Below are positions 21,776-31,368 of a stretch of DNA of 64,000 nt, piece by piece; positions within the stretch are counted from its first letter, which is position 1; each line of letters begins with the position of its first letter. This stretch comes from Gautieria morchelliformis. Taxonomy: Eukaryota; Basidiomycota; Agaricomycetes; Gomphales; Gomphaceae. Made by a program: the position numbers and the translations under genes. Under the pieces are notes generated by a model, which was given only the letters and a program-made list of their open reading frames with translations, was not told the origin of the DNA and did no database searches. Location: positions 1 to 64,000 of the forward strand of contig WHVA01000015.1 in the NCBI GenBank assembly GCA_015179125.1, given 5' to 3'.

Positions 21776-22994
21776 GGCAGATCGCGGAGTGGAGTGGACG
21801 TAAGAAGCACTAACAGAGGCAGACTTAGAGAAGATTGGTGGTGACTGGTGACGGCGCTGGGATCCTGTGACAGAGTTGAGCGTGACAAGAAGACCGTCCC
21901 ACCGAGATACGGGTACGGCGACAGAAGAGTTGTTTTGTATATAAATAGACCGAACACGCCGCGTATCATCGCAGCACCCACACGGACACACGCTGCATAA
22001 CTCGCGCCGCGCTCGAGGTGTTCCAGCCCCCACGTCCAGGTACCTGGGCGTCCCTGCAATACATACGCACCCTCGAATATACCCTAACACCGTCCCAATA
22101 CCTTTAGTGCCACCCTTTGTGACCGTGGTCAGTCAGACGTCACCACTTCGCTACAGCGCTCATCGTTGCTCACTAAATATTATCCCGCAATCAACGCCGC
22201 AGAAGCTCGCTCACCTAGATCACGATCACGCCCTCTCGTTTCACTGCACCACGCCCAAATATATTATTATTTGTCCATGCTGAACACCTCGCTTACAGAA
22301 ATTTACCTCCCTATTCCATCTCCACTGCCTACGAGTCCCTATCAATAGCCGAGGCAGAATCCGGCGCGTTGGTTCTGATGGTTTCGATTCAGGCCTCCGC
22401 AGGCTGTTGTGCGTGATGGACCGTTGGCCAGGCGAGGGTCACGTCCGGTGTACTGTCGATGTCCTGCCTGCCAGTATGGTGCGTGTCAGTGTAATGGTCA
22501 TACGGTTACCCTGTAGGCAATAAATATGGCAGGAAGGCCACCTAGTGTCGTTTCTCGTGCGTCCCTTGTTTTGCTTCACCTTGTCATTAACTTGCGACTC
22601 GCTAACGTGCTCGTGTCCTCTCAATAACCTCTTATCCATGCTTCCATGTTGCAGGATGACCAGATGAGGCAACCTATGACAAGACATCGCCACAGCTCCT
22701 GAAATAACATATTTAGCAGATACAGCGAATGTGACAAGCAAAGTGGCGTCGGCAAAATGTTGAAATGTTTTCCCGCTTCCTCGACAGTGACACCCACGCA
22801 CAATGGTTTGACGTAGCAAGCCCCTGGCGAACTGCTGTCGTGTATTGCATACGGGTCAATATCCTGGAACAAATGAATGACCTTTGCATAGTCACTTGCA
22901 GCTAGATTCGGTGTCGGACAAGACCGTCTAGCGTCAAATTTTGTTAGGAGTTTGTTTCGACCGTTAGCCTCCCCGCCACCAATCTGACTGATAT
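21776..22994. other. No gene seen
   Basis: A 133-codon minus frame at 22621-23022 and a few shorter ones have no recognisable features. An inverted relative of the 18.78-kb TATA block lies at 21930-21985. Confidence 0.35.
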
Positions 22995-23736
22995 TGATTG
23001 GGCGAGGGCTTGTTGGTGACATTAGGGACTATGTTTTGCAAGGCCGCCTCCAGGCGGATTTGTCTTAGTCTTTGGCGGTTTGGGGCTTGTGCTGGGTATG
23101 GGGCTTGGAAGTGGTTGGATTTGCCTTTCGGCTGACGGGGCTGGTGAAACACATGTACAGACAGCGGGATTGCTGGTTCATAGAGGGACTGTCCACGCTG
23201 GCAGGGAACGGTGGATGAGCCATTTGCGGGCGGATTGGTACTGGACGATTACGAAGTTGGCCATGGACGCTCTCGGGGCTGGACAGAATTTGGAGAAGGA
23301 GTCATTGGGGGCTATATGGTCGCTGTCCACCGAGGGCGTACTGCTGAAACGAGACGTGGGGCATTGGTGGGTCTAGGCAAGGTGGAACGGTTGGGAGGGG
23401 AGATGGACCTGGGGAACAAGTGTCGCGTTTGGAGGTCTGGTAGCGGACTGCTTTGTGGATACCTGGGCACTAAAGCTGCATGTATGACCTCATATATGTA
23501 AGGACGGGATAGACCGCCTGGGTGAAATCCTGGACCTTACTGCATGTTGTGGGCGCGACAACGGATCCATGAAACTTTGCCCAGGAGGAGCACAGAGCTC
23601 ACTCACTGCAAGGCACGACCTGATATGTAGCCGCGTTGCCTCTGAGACACGGACCAGCTGTACTTACGAATACGGCCGAGTATCTATGCATGGAGACGGA
23701 GCTACATCGACGGGCGCTGCACCTGAGCGCCGGGAA
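22995..23736 (-). repeat. Dispersed ~720-bp repeat, copy 2
   Basis: Homologous to 6103-6824 over its whole length. Where copy 1 continues (CGCCGAGAACAC then GTGGGAG), copy 2 stops after CGCCGGGAACAC and the GC-rich foldback repeat begins. The foldback therefore appears to have inserted into or beside this copy. Confidence 0.75.
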
Positions 23737-23742
23737 CACTTG

Positions 23743-23872
23743 GCCTGAAAGCCGTGGCTTTGGCCCGGCTCGCCCCGGCTTTGGCTTGCTAAAAACCTGA
23801 GCCAGGCCATTAGCACTTGGCCTGGCTCGGCTCCGGCTTGGCCTTGGCTTGGGCCATGGCCTGTTGGTGGGG
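23743..23872. repeat. GC-rich foldback repeat, copy 1
   Basis: About 130 bp built of GGCCTGG/CCAGGCC and GGCTTGG words around a core TTGCTAAAAACCTGAGCCAGG. It matches 24711-24846 in sequence order and 30746-30842 in inverted orientation. It resembles the subterminal repeats of hAT-type elements, but no target-site duplication was found. Confidence 0.6.
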
Positions 23873-24008
23873 AATAGCCTTGTAGACAAGATATCATTCT
23901 TATATTGTATGTAGCGTACCAAAAGGTATTCAAGCTCCTCCTCGTTGTCGATGATATCATCGGGGCTGTTTTGTCTCCTGCACCTGTCTTCTTGATGCGT
24001 TGCCGGGT

Positions 24009-24523
24009 CACATTTAGGGGATCACGCAACGCCGCACTGGGTTTCACCACACGTCCGGTGCTTGTGACTGCGACGCGTGCCCGGGCCCATCGCGCAGAGC
24101 ATAACCCCACGGTCCGGACAGTGCGCATCCGCGACGCACGGAGCGCGGCGGGGCGCCGGGGACGGGCCACGAGCTGCTCGGGTCGCAGAGGCCAAGCACG
24201 GGGACGCGGATGGCAGGCAGATGAAGCGCGTGCGGATTAGCACTGTGGAGCGCGGCGACGCGCGGCTAGCTGGGCGCTGCAGGCGCGGGCATGGACATCG
24301 ACGCGTCCAGCGCGGACGAGGAGGACGGGGAGCGCGGCGAAGGTGAGAACGAGAAGACTGGCGAGGAGCGCGAGAGGGAGCGCGCAGCGATTAGGAAGAA
24401 GCTCGAGGTGTCGCGCGCGCGGAGGAGAAGCAGCATGAGCGGGACATTTTTGATCGTTAGGGGATCCTAACGATCACGCAACGCCGCACTGGGTTTCACC
24501 ATACGTCTGGTGCTTGTGACTGT
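24009..24523 (+). other. Very GC-rich segment between two copies of a ~52-bp direct repeat
   Basis: GATCACGCAACGCCGCACTGGGTTTCACCA... occurs at about 24018-24069 and 24472-24523. The ~400 bp between them are markedly more GC-rich than the surroundings. They hold a plus frame of 59 codons (24291-24470) beginning MDIDASSADEEDGERGEGEN and turning strongly basic/acidic, with a GGTGAGAAC splice-like site inside. At the right edge sits a palindrome, TGATCGTTAGG-GGAT-CCTAACGATCA (24450-24475). It could be a captured host-gene piece. Confidence 0.45.
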
Positions 24524-24710
24524 CGGCGCCGTTAACTGCCTCAATTTCGCTATCAGAATCAGCGATGCGAGGGCGGGGCATAGCAAGTGGGGTAAAGAGT
24601 AAGGGATAAGGAGACTGTAACTACGCTATCATCGAAAAAAATAATATTCGCTGCCAGTATCAGAGCAGACATATCCGTTTTTGTGACCGAAGATCTTGTA
24701 TTTAGGCGCT

Positions 24711-24846
24711 TGCCAGGCCACGGCTTCCTGGCTCGGCTTTGGCCTGGCAAAACCTGAGCCGGGCCATGGAGCCGGCTGCGCCGACGCCTTTGGCCTGGCT
24801 TGGCCCGGCCGGCCTGGCTTGGCCCACGGCCTGGGCCAGGCCATGC
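24711..24846. repeat. GC-rich foldback repeat, copy 2
   Basis: Same word structure and core as the 23.74-kb copy (GGCAAAACCTGAGCCGGGCCATGG). Its right edge touches the first recognisable codons of the NLR pseudogene, so it may have removed that gene's 5' end. Confidence 0.6.
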
Positions 24847-27080
24847 CCATCACTAATAAGGATATCCAGGAGACCGACTTAGCTATGAGGGGCAATACCG
24901 TGTCGTGGAATGGGCCATTCTACTTGTGCGTTTAATTCCAGTGTTATTGTCTCAATGTTATCTTAAGTCCATCCACAGCTTCCACTTGAATCGGTCTTCT
25001 GTGCTGGAAATTGAAGTATATGGGCATCATACCATCGGACACGATGACTACATAGGCGGTACGAAGGAAAGGATTGAGTTGCTTCTTGCAGAAGGAGCAA
25101 CCGGAGATCAGTCCTTTTCGTTCATCGACGGAATACACGTGTATTAATCGAACACAGCAGCGGTTGTTCTCAAACTACAAAAATCAGACAAGGCAGGGAA
25201 GATGCATGAGGTTCAGACTGTCCTAGATTTCACCATTTCGTCTTTCGCGACGTCCGACGAGGCGCGGGAGGCCCGGTTGAGCGAAGCAGTCAGCGGAACG
25301 AAAGTGATCGATAATATGAACCCGGCGCTGCCCAGAATTATCGACGCAGGGAATGTCGTCGACGGCATCATTTCCGCCACCAATAATACTGTCATCCTGA
25401 CAATGGTGGCTTGGGATCCACGCCTGGACAAGATCAAACTGTTTACCGAGATCGTGGATGGGATCTCAGAGGTATGGTTCAAACGTCGGCGGTCTCCCAG
25501 GTCATCTCATGTACACGGTTTTCTTGATTCTAGGCCCATCCTTATGCAAAAATTGCATGGTCTATCCTGTCTAGTGTGTCAAAGGTAGATCTATCCCATG
25601 CACCAGCTGAGTTGACATATCTGACGTCTGGCCCAGACGGTCATTGCGCAGAGGGACCGGGACAATAGCATCAATGAGCTGGCGAAACTCAGTGGAGACA
25701 CGTATGCGTTCATCGGCTTGGCAGAGCCGTTGAAGGAAATTGAATCGCAAATGCCAATTATCATATCCTTGACGAATCAGACGGTAGAGTGCAGTTACTT
25801 TATCCGCGACTATGCCCAAAACAAGAACTTCTGTATGTTGAACCCATTGTGTCAGGTGGCCATGGCTGATGATCTTTGTTCAGGGAAAAGAACCGCGAAA
25901 AATCTACGGTCGGATGTTGACACCACGGTCACACAATACCAGCAAACCTTCAACGCACTCAGGTCGGCGTTACAGGAACGCGCCGTCATTCATACCGAAA
26001 TCAACGTACTTCGTGTTCTGGAGGCCGTCCGCAGCCTCCGTGAGTTATCTGACTTTGGGCCTGTCCTGAGGCTAATCCCGAGGCTAATACACCTTGCAAC
26101 CAGCTGTGGAAGTTCAGCTTAATGACATGCCCTATGCAGATGGAGCTGAATGCGATCCTAAAAAAGGCTGTTTGCCGGGTACTCGCGAGAAGGTTATCGG
26201 GGAGATCTGCGATTGGGTCAACCAGGATAGCGATGACACCCCCCGAATATTTTTCTTGAATGATGTTGCAGGTGCCGGCAAGTAGGCAATTGCTCACGAG
26301 GTCGCTCGCCGATTTGCAAGGCTCGAACGCCTCGGATCGTCATACTGTTTTGACCGCGATCGTCCGGCAGAGTGATCCCCCGACAATATCTTTAGCACTA
26401 TTGCTCGTGATCTGGCTGATCTGGACCCACCACGCAAAGCCTCGTTGGCGAAAGTGGTCGGAGAGAAGAGAGCCCTTCGGACCACACGCATACCTCATCG
26501 GCAGTTCCAGAAGTTCATTCTAGATGCCGCCCGTGGGCTAACGACCGTCGGACCAACGGTGATCGTTATTGATGCATTGGATGAGAGCGGAGACCGGGAT
26601 TCTCGCCACGGTCTCTTGTCTGTCCTTGGCAACCAAGCAGCAGAACTGCCGTCCAACTTCCGTGTTCTAATCACTTCGCGTGCTGAAAAAGACATCCAGG
26701 ACGCCCTTCTTGGGAAGAAGCACGTGCTGTCCAGGTCCCTAAAGGATATTGACCCGAACCCTGCCGATGCCGTCGCCCGCTTTGTGAAACATAAACTAGG
26801 TAACATTACGGCCCTCGAGCGGAAATGGCCCAACGATGGCTGGTGTCAATTATTAGTGAAGAAATCTGAAGGTCACTTCAATGGGCGTCGACTGCTTGTC
26901 GATTTGTCAAAGGAGATGGGAAGGGTGGTCGCGTTGCTGTTGAGCAACTGGAGGAACTTTTAGTCAAGAATCTCCGTGGGATGGATAACCTGTATCTTGG
27001 CATGATACCACACGTTTTTGACGCAGAATCCATCAATCCCCAAGTCAGCGAAGACAGCAAATACCCTTGGAGATGTGTAC
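24842..27080 (+). pseudogene. C2-NACHT (NLR-like) STAND NTPase pseudogene
   Basis: Exons can be followed across GT-AG introns (for example 24926-24978, and GTATGG to TTCTAG before 25534). Order: C2-like piece (WNGPFY, SSVLEIEVYGHHTIGHDDYI), a helical N-domain (about 25200-26080, with EAHPYAKIAWSILSSVSK across a splice), then the NACHT domain. NACHT shows FFLNDVAGAGK (Walker A), IVIDALDESGD (Walker B) and NFRVLITSRAE. Breaks: TAG at 26283-26285 exactly at the Ser/Thr after the Walker Lys, TGA at 26373-26375, and a one-base shift near 26878 after which QWASTACRFVKGDGKGGR continues in another frame. The reading fades by about 27080, with no WD40, ankyrin or TPR repeats. Such proteins are proposed fungal non-self or stress sensors; this copy is dead. 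Confidence 0.85.
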
Positions 27081-27254
27081 CGCCATTGTTCCTACAAGTC
27101 CTACATAGCCTACATAGGATTGCGTAGGACTGTGTATCACCATGCCTTTTTCCTGATGTGAGGACGCTGGCAATGCAAAGTAATCACGTGACATCACTTA
27201 TCTTGTACCTGTACTATATTCCGTGCTTTCTGCCTGAACACCCATAGCAACGTC

Positions 27255-27725
27255 AAACCTACTCTGAAGAGCTTCAAAAATGTGTAATATATCAACGGTT
27301 CAGGCCGGAGAAGAAGATCGACGAAATCGCGCTCGATCTGAACATGTCAAAACGTGTGGTCGAGTGATCCTCCATCTATGGTGTACTACTGGTGAGGTTG
27401 TGTCGCAGGAACTTGGAAAGAAAGGAAAAGAAGGAATATCCTGACTCAAGAGGAATTGCAGGCAAGTAACAGGTCTTTCTGCCATAGAATAAATGTACTC
27501 ATCACTCCATATCCTAGTTTCTTTGACTTACAGAGGAGTTCCCCGACGTCTACCTGGATGAGATACAGGGCATATTGCAGTGTCTGTATGGTATAACAGT
27601 TGGGATTAGTACTATATGGGATACAATGACAGACCTCGGCATCACGCGCAAAAAGGTACGCCTCGATATATTCTTTAATCTAATGAGCCTCTTCGTAGCT
27701 ATCCAAGATTGCTGCTGAGCGTAAT
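27255..27725 (+). pseudogene. Tc1/mariner-type (DDE) transposase N-terminal relic
   Basis: The frame reads SEELQKCVIYQRF, EKKIDEIALDLNMSKRVVE, then after a one-base shift LHLWCTTGEV, and later FPDVYLDEIQGILQ, GITVGISTIWDTMTDLGITR and AAERNSNLLRLY. This is the paired helix-turn-helix head of the DDE transposases common in mushroom genomes, where IYLDEIQ and STISRTLKRLG are typical. The catalytic DDE core is not present, there are at least two frame breaks, and no terminal repeats are seen. Confidence 0.65.
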
Positions 27726-28188
27726 TCAAACCTTCTACGTCTATACTGTTTCAGGGGTCACCACATTGAGACTGTTTCATTGACCATATTTCACACGTAG
27801 ATCACAGAGGTTACAGGAAGGCGCCAATTATGCAAACTAACGAAAACAGGGTGTAATCGCCCTGGAGGTAAATACTGAATTCCTGGCCGCTCTGTCTGCT
27901 CAGCTGCGTCCAGTTGGGCCTTGTATGCAATCCACTATGCCAATATGATACAGGTCGGCGCATTGTTCGGGCAATTACTGCCATGCGCATGGTCAGTGCT
28001 TGTACCTCGTGAGAGGCCATAGACAGGCACTTACGGGATCAGGCTCTGAGTCGCACCGGGATCGGAGGCAAGACTCGGGAAGGGAGAGGAGGCACACGAC
28101 TGGTCAATGTCGGCTATTGTTTTTGTGGCAGGGAATCTACACACGGGCGACACGATCAACTCGGATCCTCTACCGGAAAGATGATTAT
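27726..28188. other. No gene seen; 3' flank of the peroxidase
   Basis: No protein or repeat recognised. It should hold the 3' UTR and terminator of the minus-strand peroxidase, but no distinct polyadenylation signal stands out. Confidence 0.35.
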
Positions 28189-29392
28189 TCACGTGGCAGC
28201 CTGGTGCGACGCACGGATGGGGTTAGGAATGAGCTCAGAGCAGTCGATGAGTGACTTTCGGTCGTGGCCAATAATAGCCATCTTAGCCATGGCTTTCTTG
28301 AAGGCGTTGGCCATCTTCTCCTGCTCGTTGACGAAGCCTTGCCATGTGCATGCGGTCCTAGAGTCTTTGGGAACAGGTTTGTCAGGGTCACTTAGCACTT
28401 GAAAGGTGCTTACCACGAGCGAGGGCAAAATCTGACTGCAAACGGAGTTCGCCAACGTCGGCACCAGATCCCAGTGGGAGTGGGGACGCCACCTCACCTG
28501 GGGTAGAATACATTAGCGTCAATAGATCTTGGTGCAGAGGTGAATCATACCGAGGCCGGAGGAGCCGTTTCCGGGGAATCCGGTTCCCTTGAGCAGCACC
28601 TCGACGAAGATCTGGGTGTCGAAAGTGAAGGGCGTGCTGTCAAAGGGAACCTGCATTGAACCAGGGACGACGTGGTCCGAACGCGCGATGGTGTGGGATG
28701 CCAGCAAGGCAACGACCTCATCGGGGGAGAAGTCTCCGCCATCAGCCATACGGGCTAAGATACTGTCGACGGGGTCTTGGGGCTCGGGAATCAGTCCGTC
28801 GATGGCAGGGGCAGTAGCATTGGGACGTCCGGCCAAGAACTCAAGTTGGGGTGCACCCGGGCAGTTGGTGATGGCGACGGCACCAGCAAACTGGATCAAG
28901 TCACCAGCAGTGATGGTGTTGTGCCTTTGGAGGAAGGGGGTCAGGAAAGTAACACTGTCACTGATACCGGCGTTCGCGGCGAAGTTGGGCTCGACGTCGG
29001 GGAAGATGAGCATGGACCCATCAGCACCTCCACCGACTGACGGTCCTTGAGCCTTCGAGAACGCAATGGCGTCGTCTTCAATGAAACTGATCAGTCAAGG
29101 GAGATTGGTGCTTCGGATTGGAGACTCACGGAAGCTAAGACGCAGTGCCTCATGGACATCCTCACCACAGTTGCCACCAAACCTTGAGCATGGTCAGCGA
29201 GCAACCATAAAAAATGCTACCCTATGGGGCTGCTCACAGGTTCGTTTGGAGATCCTGGAGGAGAGGGACGAAGGCGCAGCACGCAGTGTTCGACGTCCTA
29301 GAGCCATCAGGACAGGTGTGGCTCTTGAGGGCCGCGGCATTGACAGATGCCACGGAGACACCGATGAAAGCGAGGAGAGTTTTGAAGCCCAT
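28189..29392 (-). CDS. mnp: Manganese peroxidase, class II fungal haem peroxidase (5 exons)
   Basis: Secreted enzyme that oxidises Mn(II) to Mn(III) with H2O2 in lignin decay. I read exons 29392-29238, 29182-29130, 29075-28551, 28497-28414 and 28364-28189, joined in frame to 330 residues; introns are 49-55 bp, GT-AG. The start [19 protein letters not shown] is a signal peptide. The distal site RLSFHDAIAF forms only after splicing (its His codon spans intron 2), and the proximal haem His is in [11 protein letters not shown]. The Mn-site acids are present: two Glu in [10 protein letters not shown] and the Asp of [18 protein letters not shown] supplies the distal Ca site and LIPEPQD is typical. 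The C-terminus is short ([11 protein letters not shown]), as in short MnPs. No exposed catalytic Trp was evident, so versatile or lignin peroxidase is less likely. No disabling change was seen, unlike most neighbours. Confidence 0.93.
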
Positions 29393-29463
29393 GTTAACTA
29401 CTGAAGACCTTGCTGCCTGTTGTCCTACCTGAGTGAGGTGAAGGACTGCGTTCTACCTCCCCG

Positions 29464-29475
29464 TACTTATATGGT
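29464..29475 (-). promoter_or_regulatory. TATA box of the peroxidase gene
   Basis: On the minus strand CCATATAAGTACGG lies about 75 bp upstream of the start codon, followed by a CT-rich stretch, the usual layout for highly expressed fungal secreted enzymes. A T-rich tract (about 29480-29500) lies further upstream. No metal-response element was searched for by computation. Confidence 0.55.
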
Positions 29476-29499
29476 TTGGTTTTGTTTTATTTTTTTTAT

Positions 29500-30745
29500 A
29501 ATACAGTTTACGGTCTCTCCTTGTCGCCAATGACAGGAGGGTCAGTCCAGTAACCAATAACCGAGTACGCATACAGAACTCACTTACACAGCCGTGGCAT
29601 CCCGGGCTGTAACTGTTTGAACAAACACCAATCCGGCTGGATGGTATGTCAGTATGATGCTTCCGACAGAGCGGCTTCCAATCGCTCGGGAACGGTTACG
29701 GACTAGCGAGACTCGAGGGACCGAGCCGAACACGGTTTCCCATGCGGGGTAAGAACCACACGAACGGCATGTTGATGGCCGCGGCGGTGCGGCCCGCTCT
29801 GTTGCAAGTTATACATAGCATGTGCGTCTAGACCTTAATTTTGGCTTTACCCTAGTTTGGGTTACATCACTTTGAGCTTTTGTCTTTAAAGTACGCATGT
29901 TATGGTCATGTAGCTCAGTAGTAACTGACCTGACGTCGACTCCAGTACACTAGTAAGTATCAATCCAGGTTTACTAACTACAGCTTGCAATCAGTATCTT
30001 TACGCCGCAATCATGGCGTGTAGATGTCAGCCAATGAGGACTCTACGCTCGGTCACTTGCAGAGAACAGCTAGTACGATTTGCATAATTGCCAATATGTA
30101 TTCAACAGGTGATAAAGTTCTTTGTTTCTCCCATGGCTATATAAAATCTACCAGGTGCACTAGTAGAGAACAGTACCTGAGCGTTTCAGAATGAAGCAAG
30201 CACGGATTTCAAGGATTATACCGGACTTTACTGTAAAACTATGTAAAGAACCAGAAAAGTCGACGTACGTCCATTATCATATATCTATAGCGCCTGCAGT
30301 GGACAAGTTGGCGCGAAAACCAAGTTGTGTTTGGCACTGAAACGATGACACCTCATTTTGGTCACTGCATCTATAGGAACCATAGCTTCTCCTTGTGCAC
30401 AAAATATTATATACAGTGAGAGTTACACCGTCACCTCCGGTGTTGCTTTACTATTGAATGTGCCCCCACTTATCCTTGTTCCCTTTCGCTCATTCGGTGG
30501 CGAACTCACAAGAGCTTCTTCTTACAGCCAGCCTGTCCCACGTCGAGGAGGCATTAGTTGCCAAGCAGATTGTGATATGGAGTGGCCTTATAATTAGCCT
30601 TCCGTGGACCGCACTGGCAGGCCGATCCCCTGAAAATGGCTCAACACCTGGCGGCTGGGAACCCCATGTTAGGTTAGAAACATGGTGGCTCGTTGTGGCA
30701 TCAGGATGCAGTGCCACATTCGTTTCATCCATTTCTAGTGTTTTC
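29500..30745. other. No gene seen
   Basis: Low coding potential. TATA-like sequences such as GGCTATATAAAATC at about 30136 exist, but nothing readable follows. It probably contains the upstream control region of the peroxidase. Confidence 0.35.
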
Positions 30746-30842
30746 CCGGGTCGGGCTGAGCCCGAGCCGACCCGGGCCCAGCCCTCGGAAAGCCCGCTGC
30801 GAGGGCTGGGCATGAGATTTAGCAAGCCCGAGCCCGACCCTT
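30746..30842. repeat. GC-rich foldback repeat, copy 3 (inverted)
   Basis: CCCGGGTCGGGCT-GAG-CCCGAGCCGACCCGGG is itself a near-perfect palindrome. The right edge AGCCCGAGCCCGACCC is the inverse of the left edge, giving terminal inverted repeats around GGGTCGGGCT. The inner ATTTAGCAAGC is the inverse of the TTGCTAAA core of the other two copies. Confidence 0.6.
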
Positions 30843-31021
30843 GAGCACGAGGCTTTTGGGTGCGAAGCTCGCTCGTTGCCGCCATCAACGATCGCCGTCC
30901 AAACTTAGATATATATGTACTGTATCTACCGGTACCCAAACACATTAGATCTTTTGCTTTCCTGCAGGATCCTCCACCGCACGCTGATTAATAGAGGCTG
31001 GTCTGTAGGTGAGAAGGTGGG

Positions 31022-31226
31022 GGCGACAAGCAAGGTAACCTACCGCGAGGTTACTTGTTTTCGCCGAGGTTTGGGGGGAGAGGAATTTGTCAGCCAAAGA
31101 CCGAACCGCGGAAGTTGCCGGCTAAGCGGGAACTTCCGGTTGCAGGTCCCTGAGGGCGTGCAACCCACAACACGTCCATACATGACGTGTTTGTGTCGGG
31201 AGCGAGTCCGAGGCTGACAAGCCTCG
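31022..31226. repeat. Cluster of four short inverted repeats at the 3' side of the YR retroelement
   Basis: Four successive stems: GGCGACAAGCAAGGTAACCT with AGGTTACTTGTTTTCGCC (31022-31065); AACCGCGGAAGTT with AACTTCCGGTT (31104-31141); CCACAACACGTC with GACGTGTTTGTG (31165-31195); CGAGGCT with AGCCTCG (31209-31226). They lie downstream, in element sense, of the recombinase ORF, where split or terminal repeats of tyrosine-recombinase retroelements are expected. Confidence 0.75.
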
Positions 31227-31368
31227 AGTGCGAGGACGTGGCAGGCCGTACTACCACCCTTCAATCCGATGCGTAGCAGCGGACCGGGAGTATGGCGGCC
31301 AGTACTCGCGCCCCCCAAAGGAGGTTGTGCACACGGAAAATGGTGAAGACGTGATGTAAACTTTTGTA

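Noticed and set aside
28189..29392. Lignin or versatile peroxidase
   Set aside because: All three Mn-site acids are present, and I saw no clear exposed catalytic Trp at the usual position. A structural alignment should confirm this.
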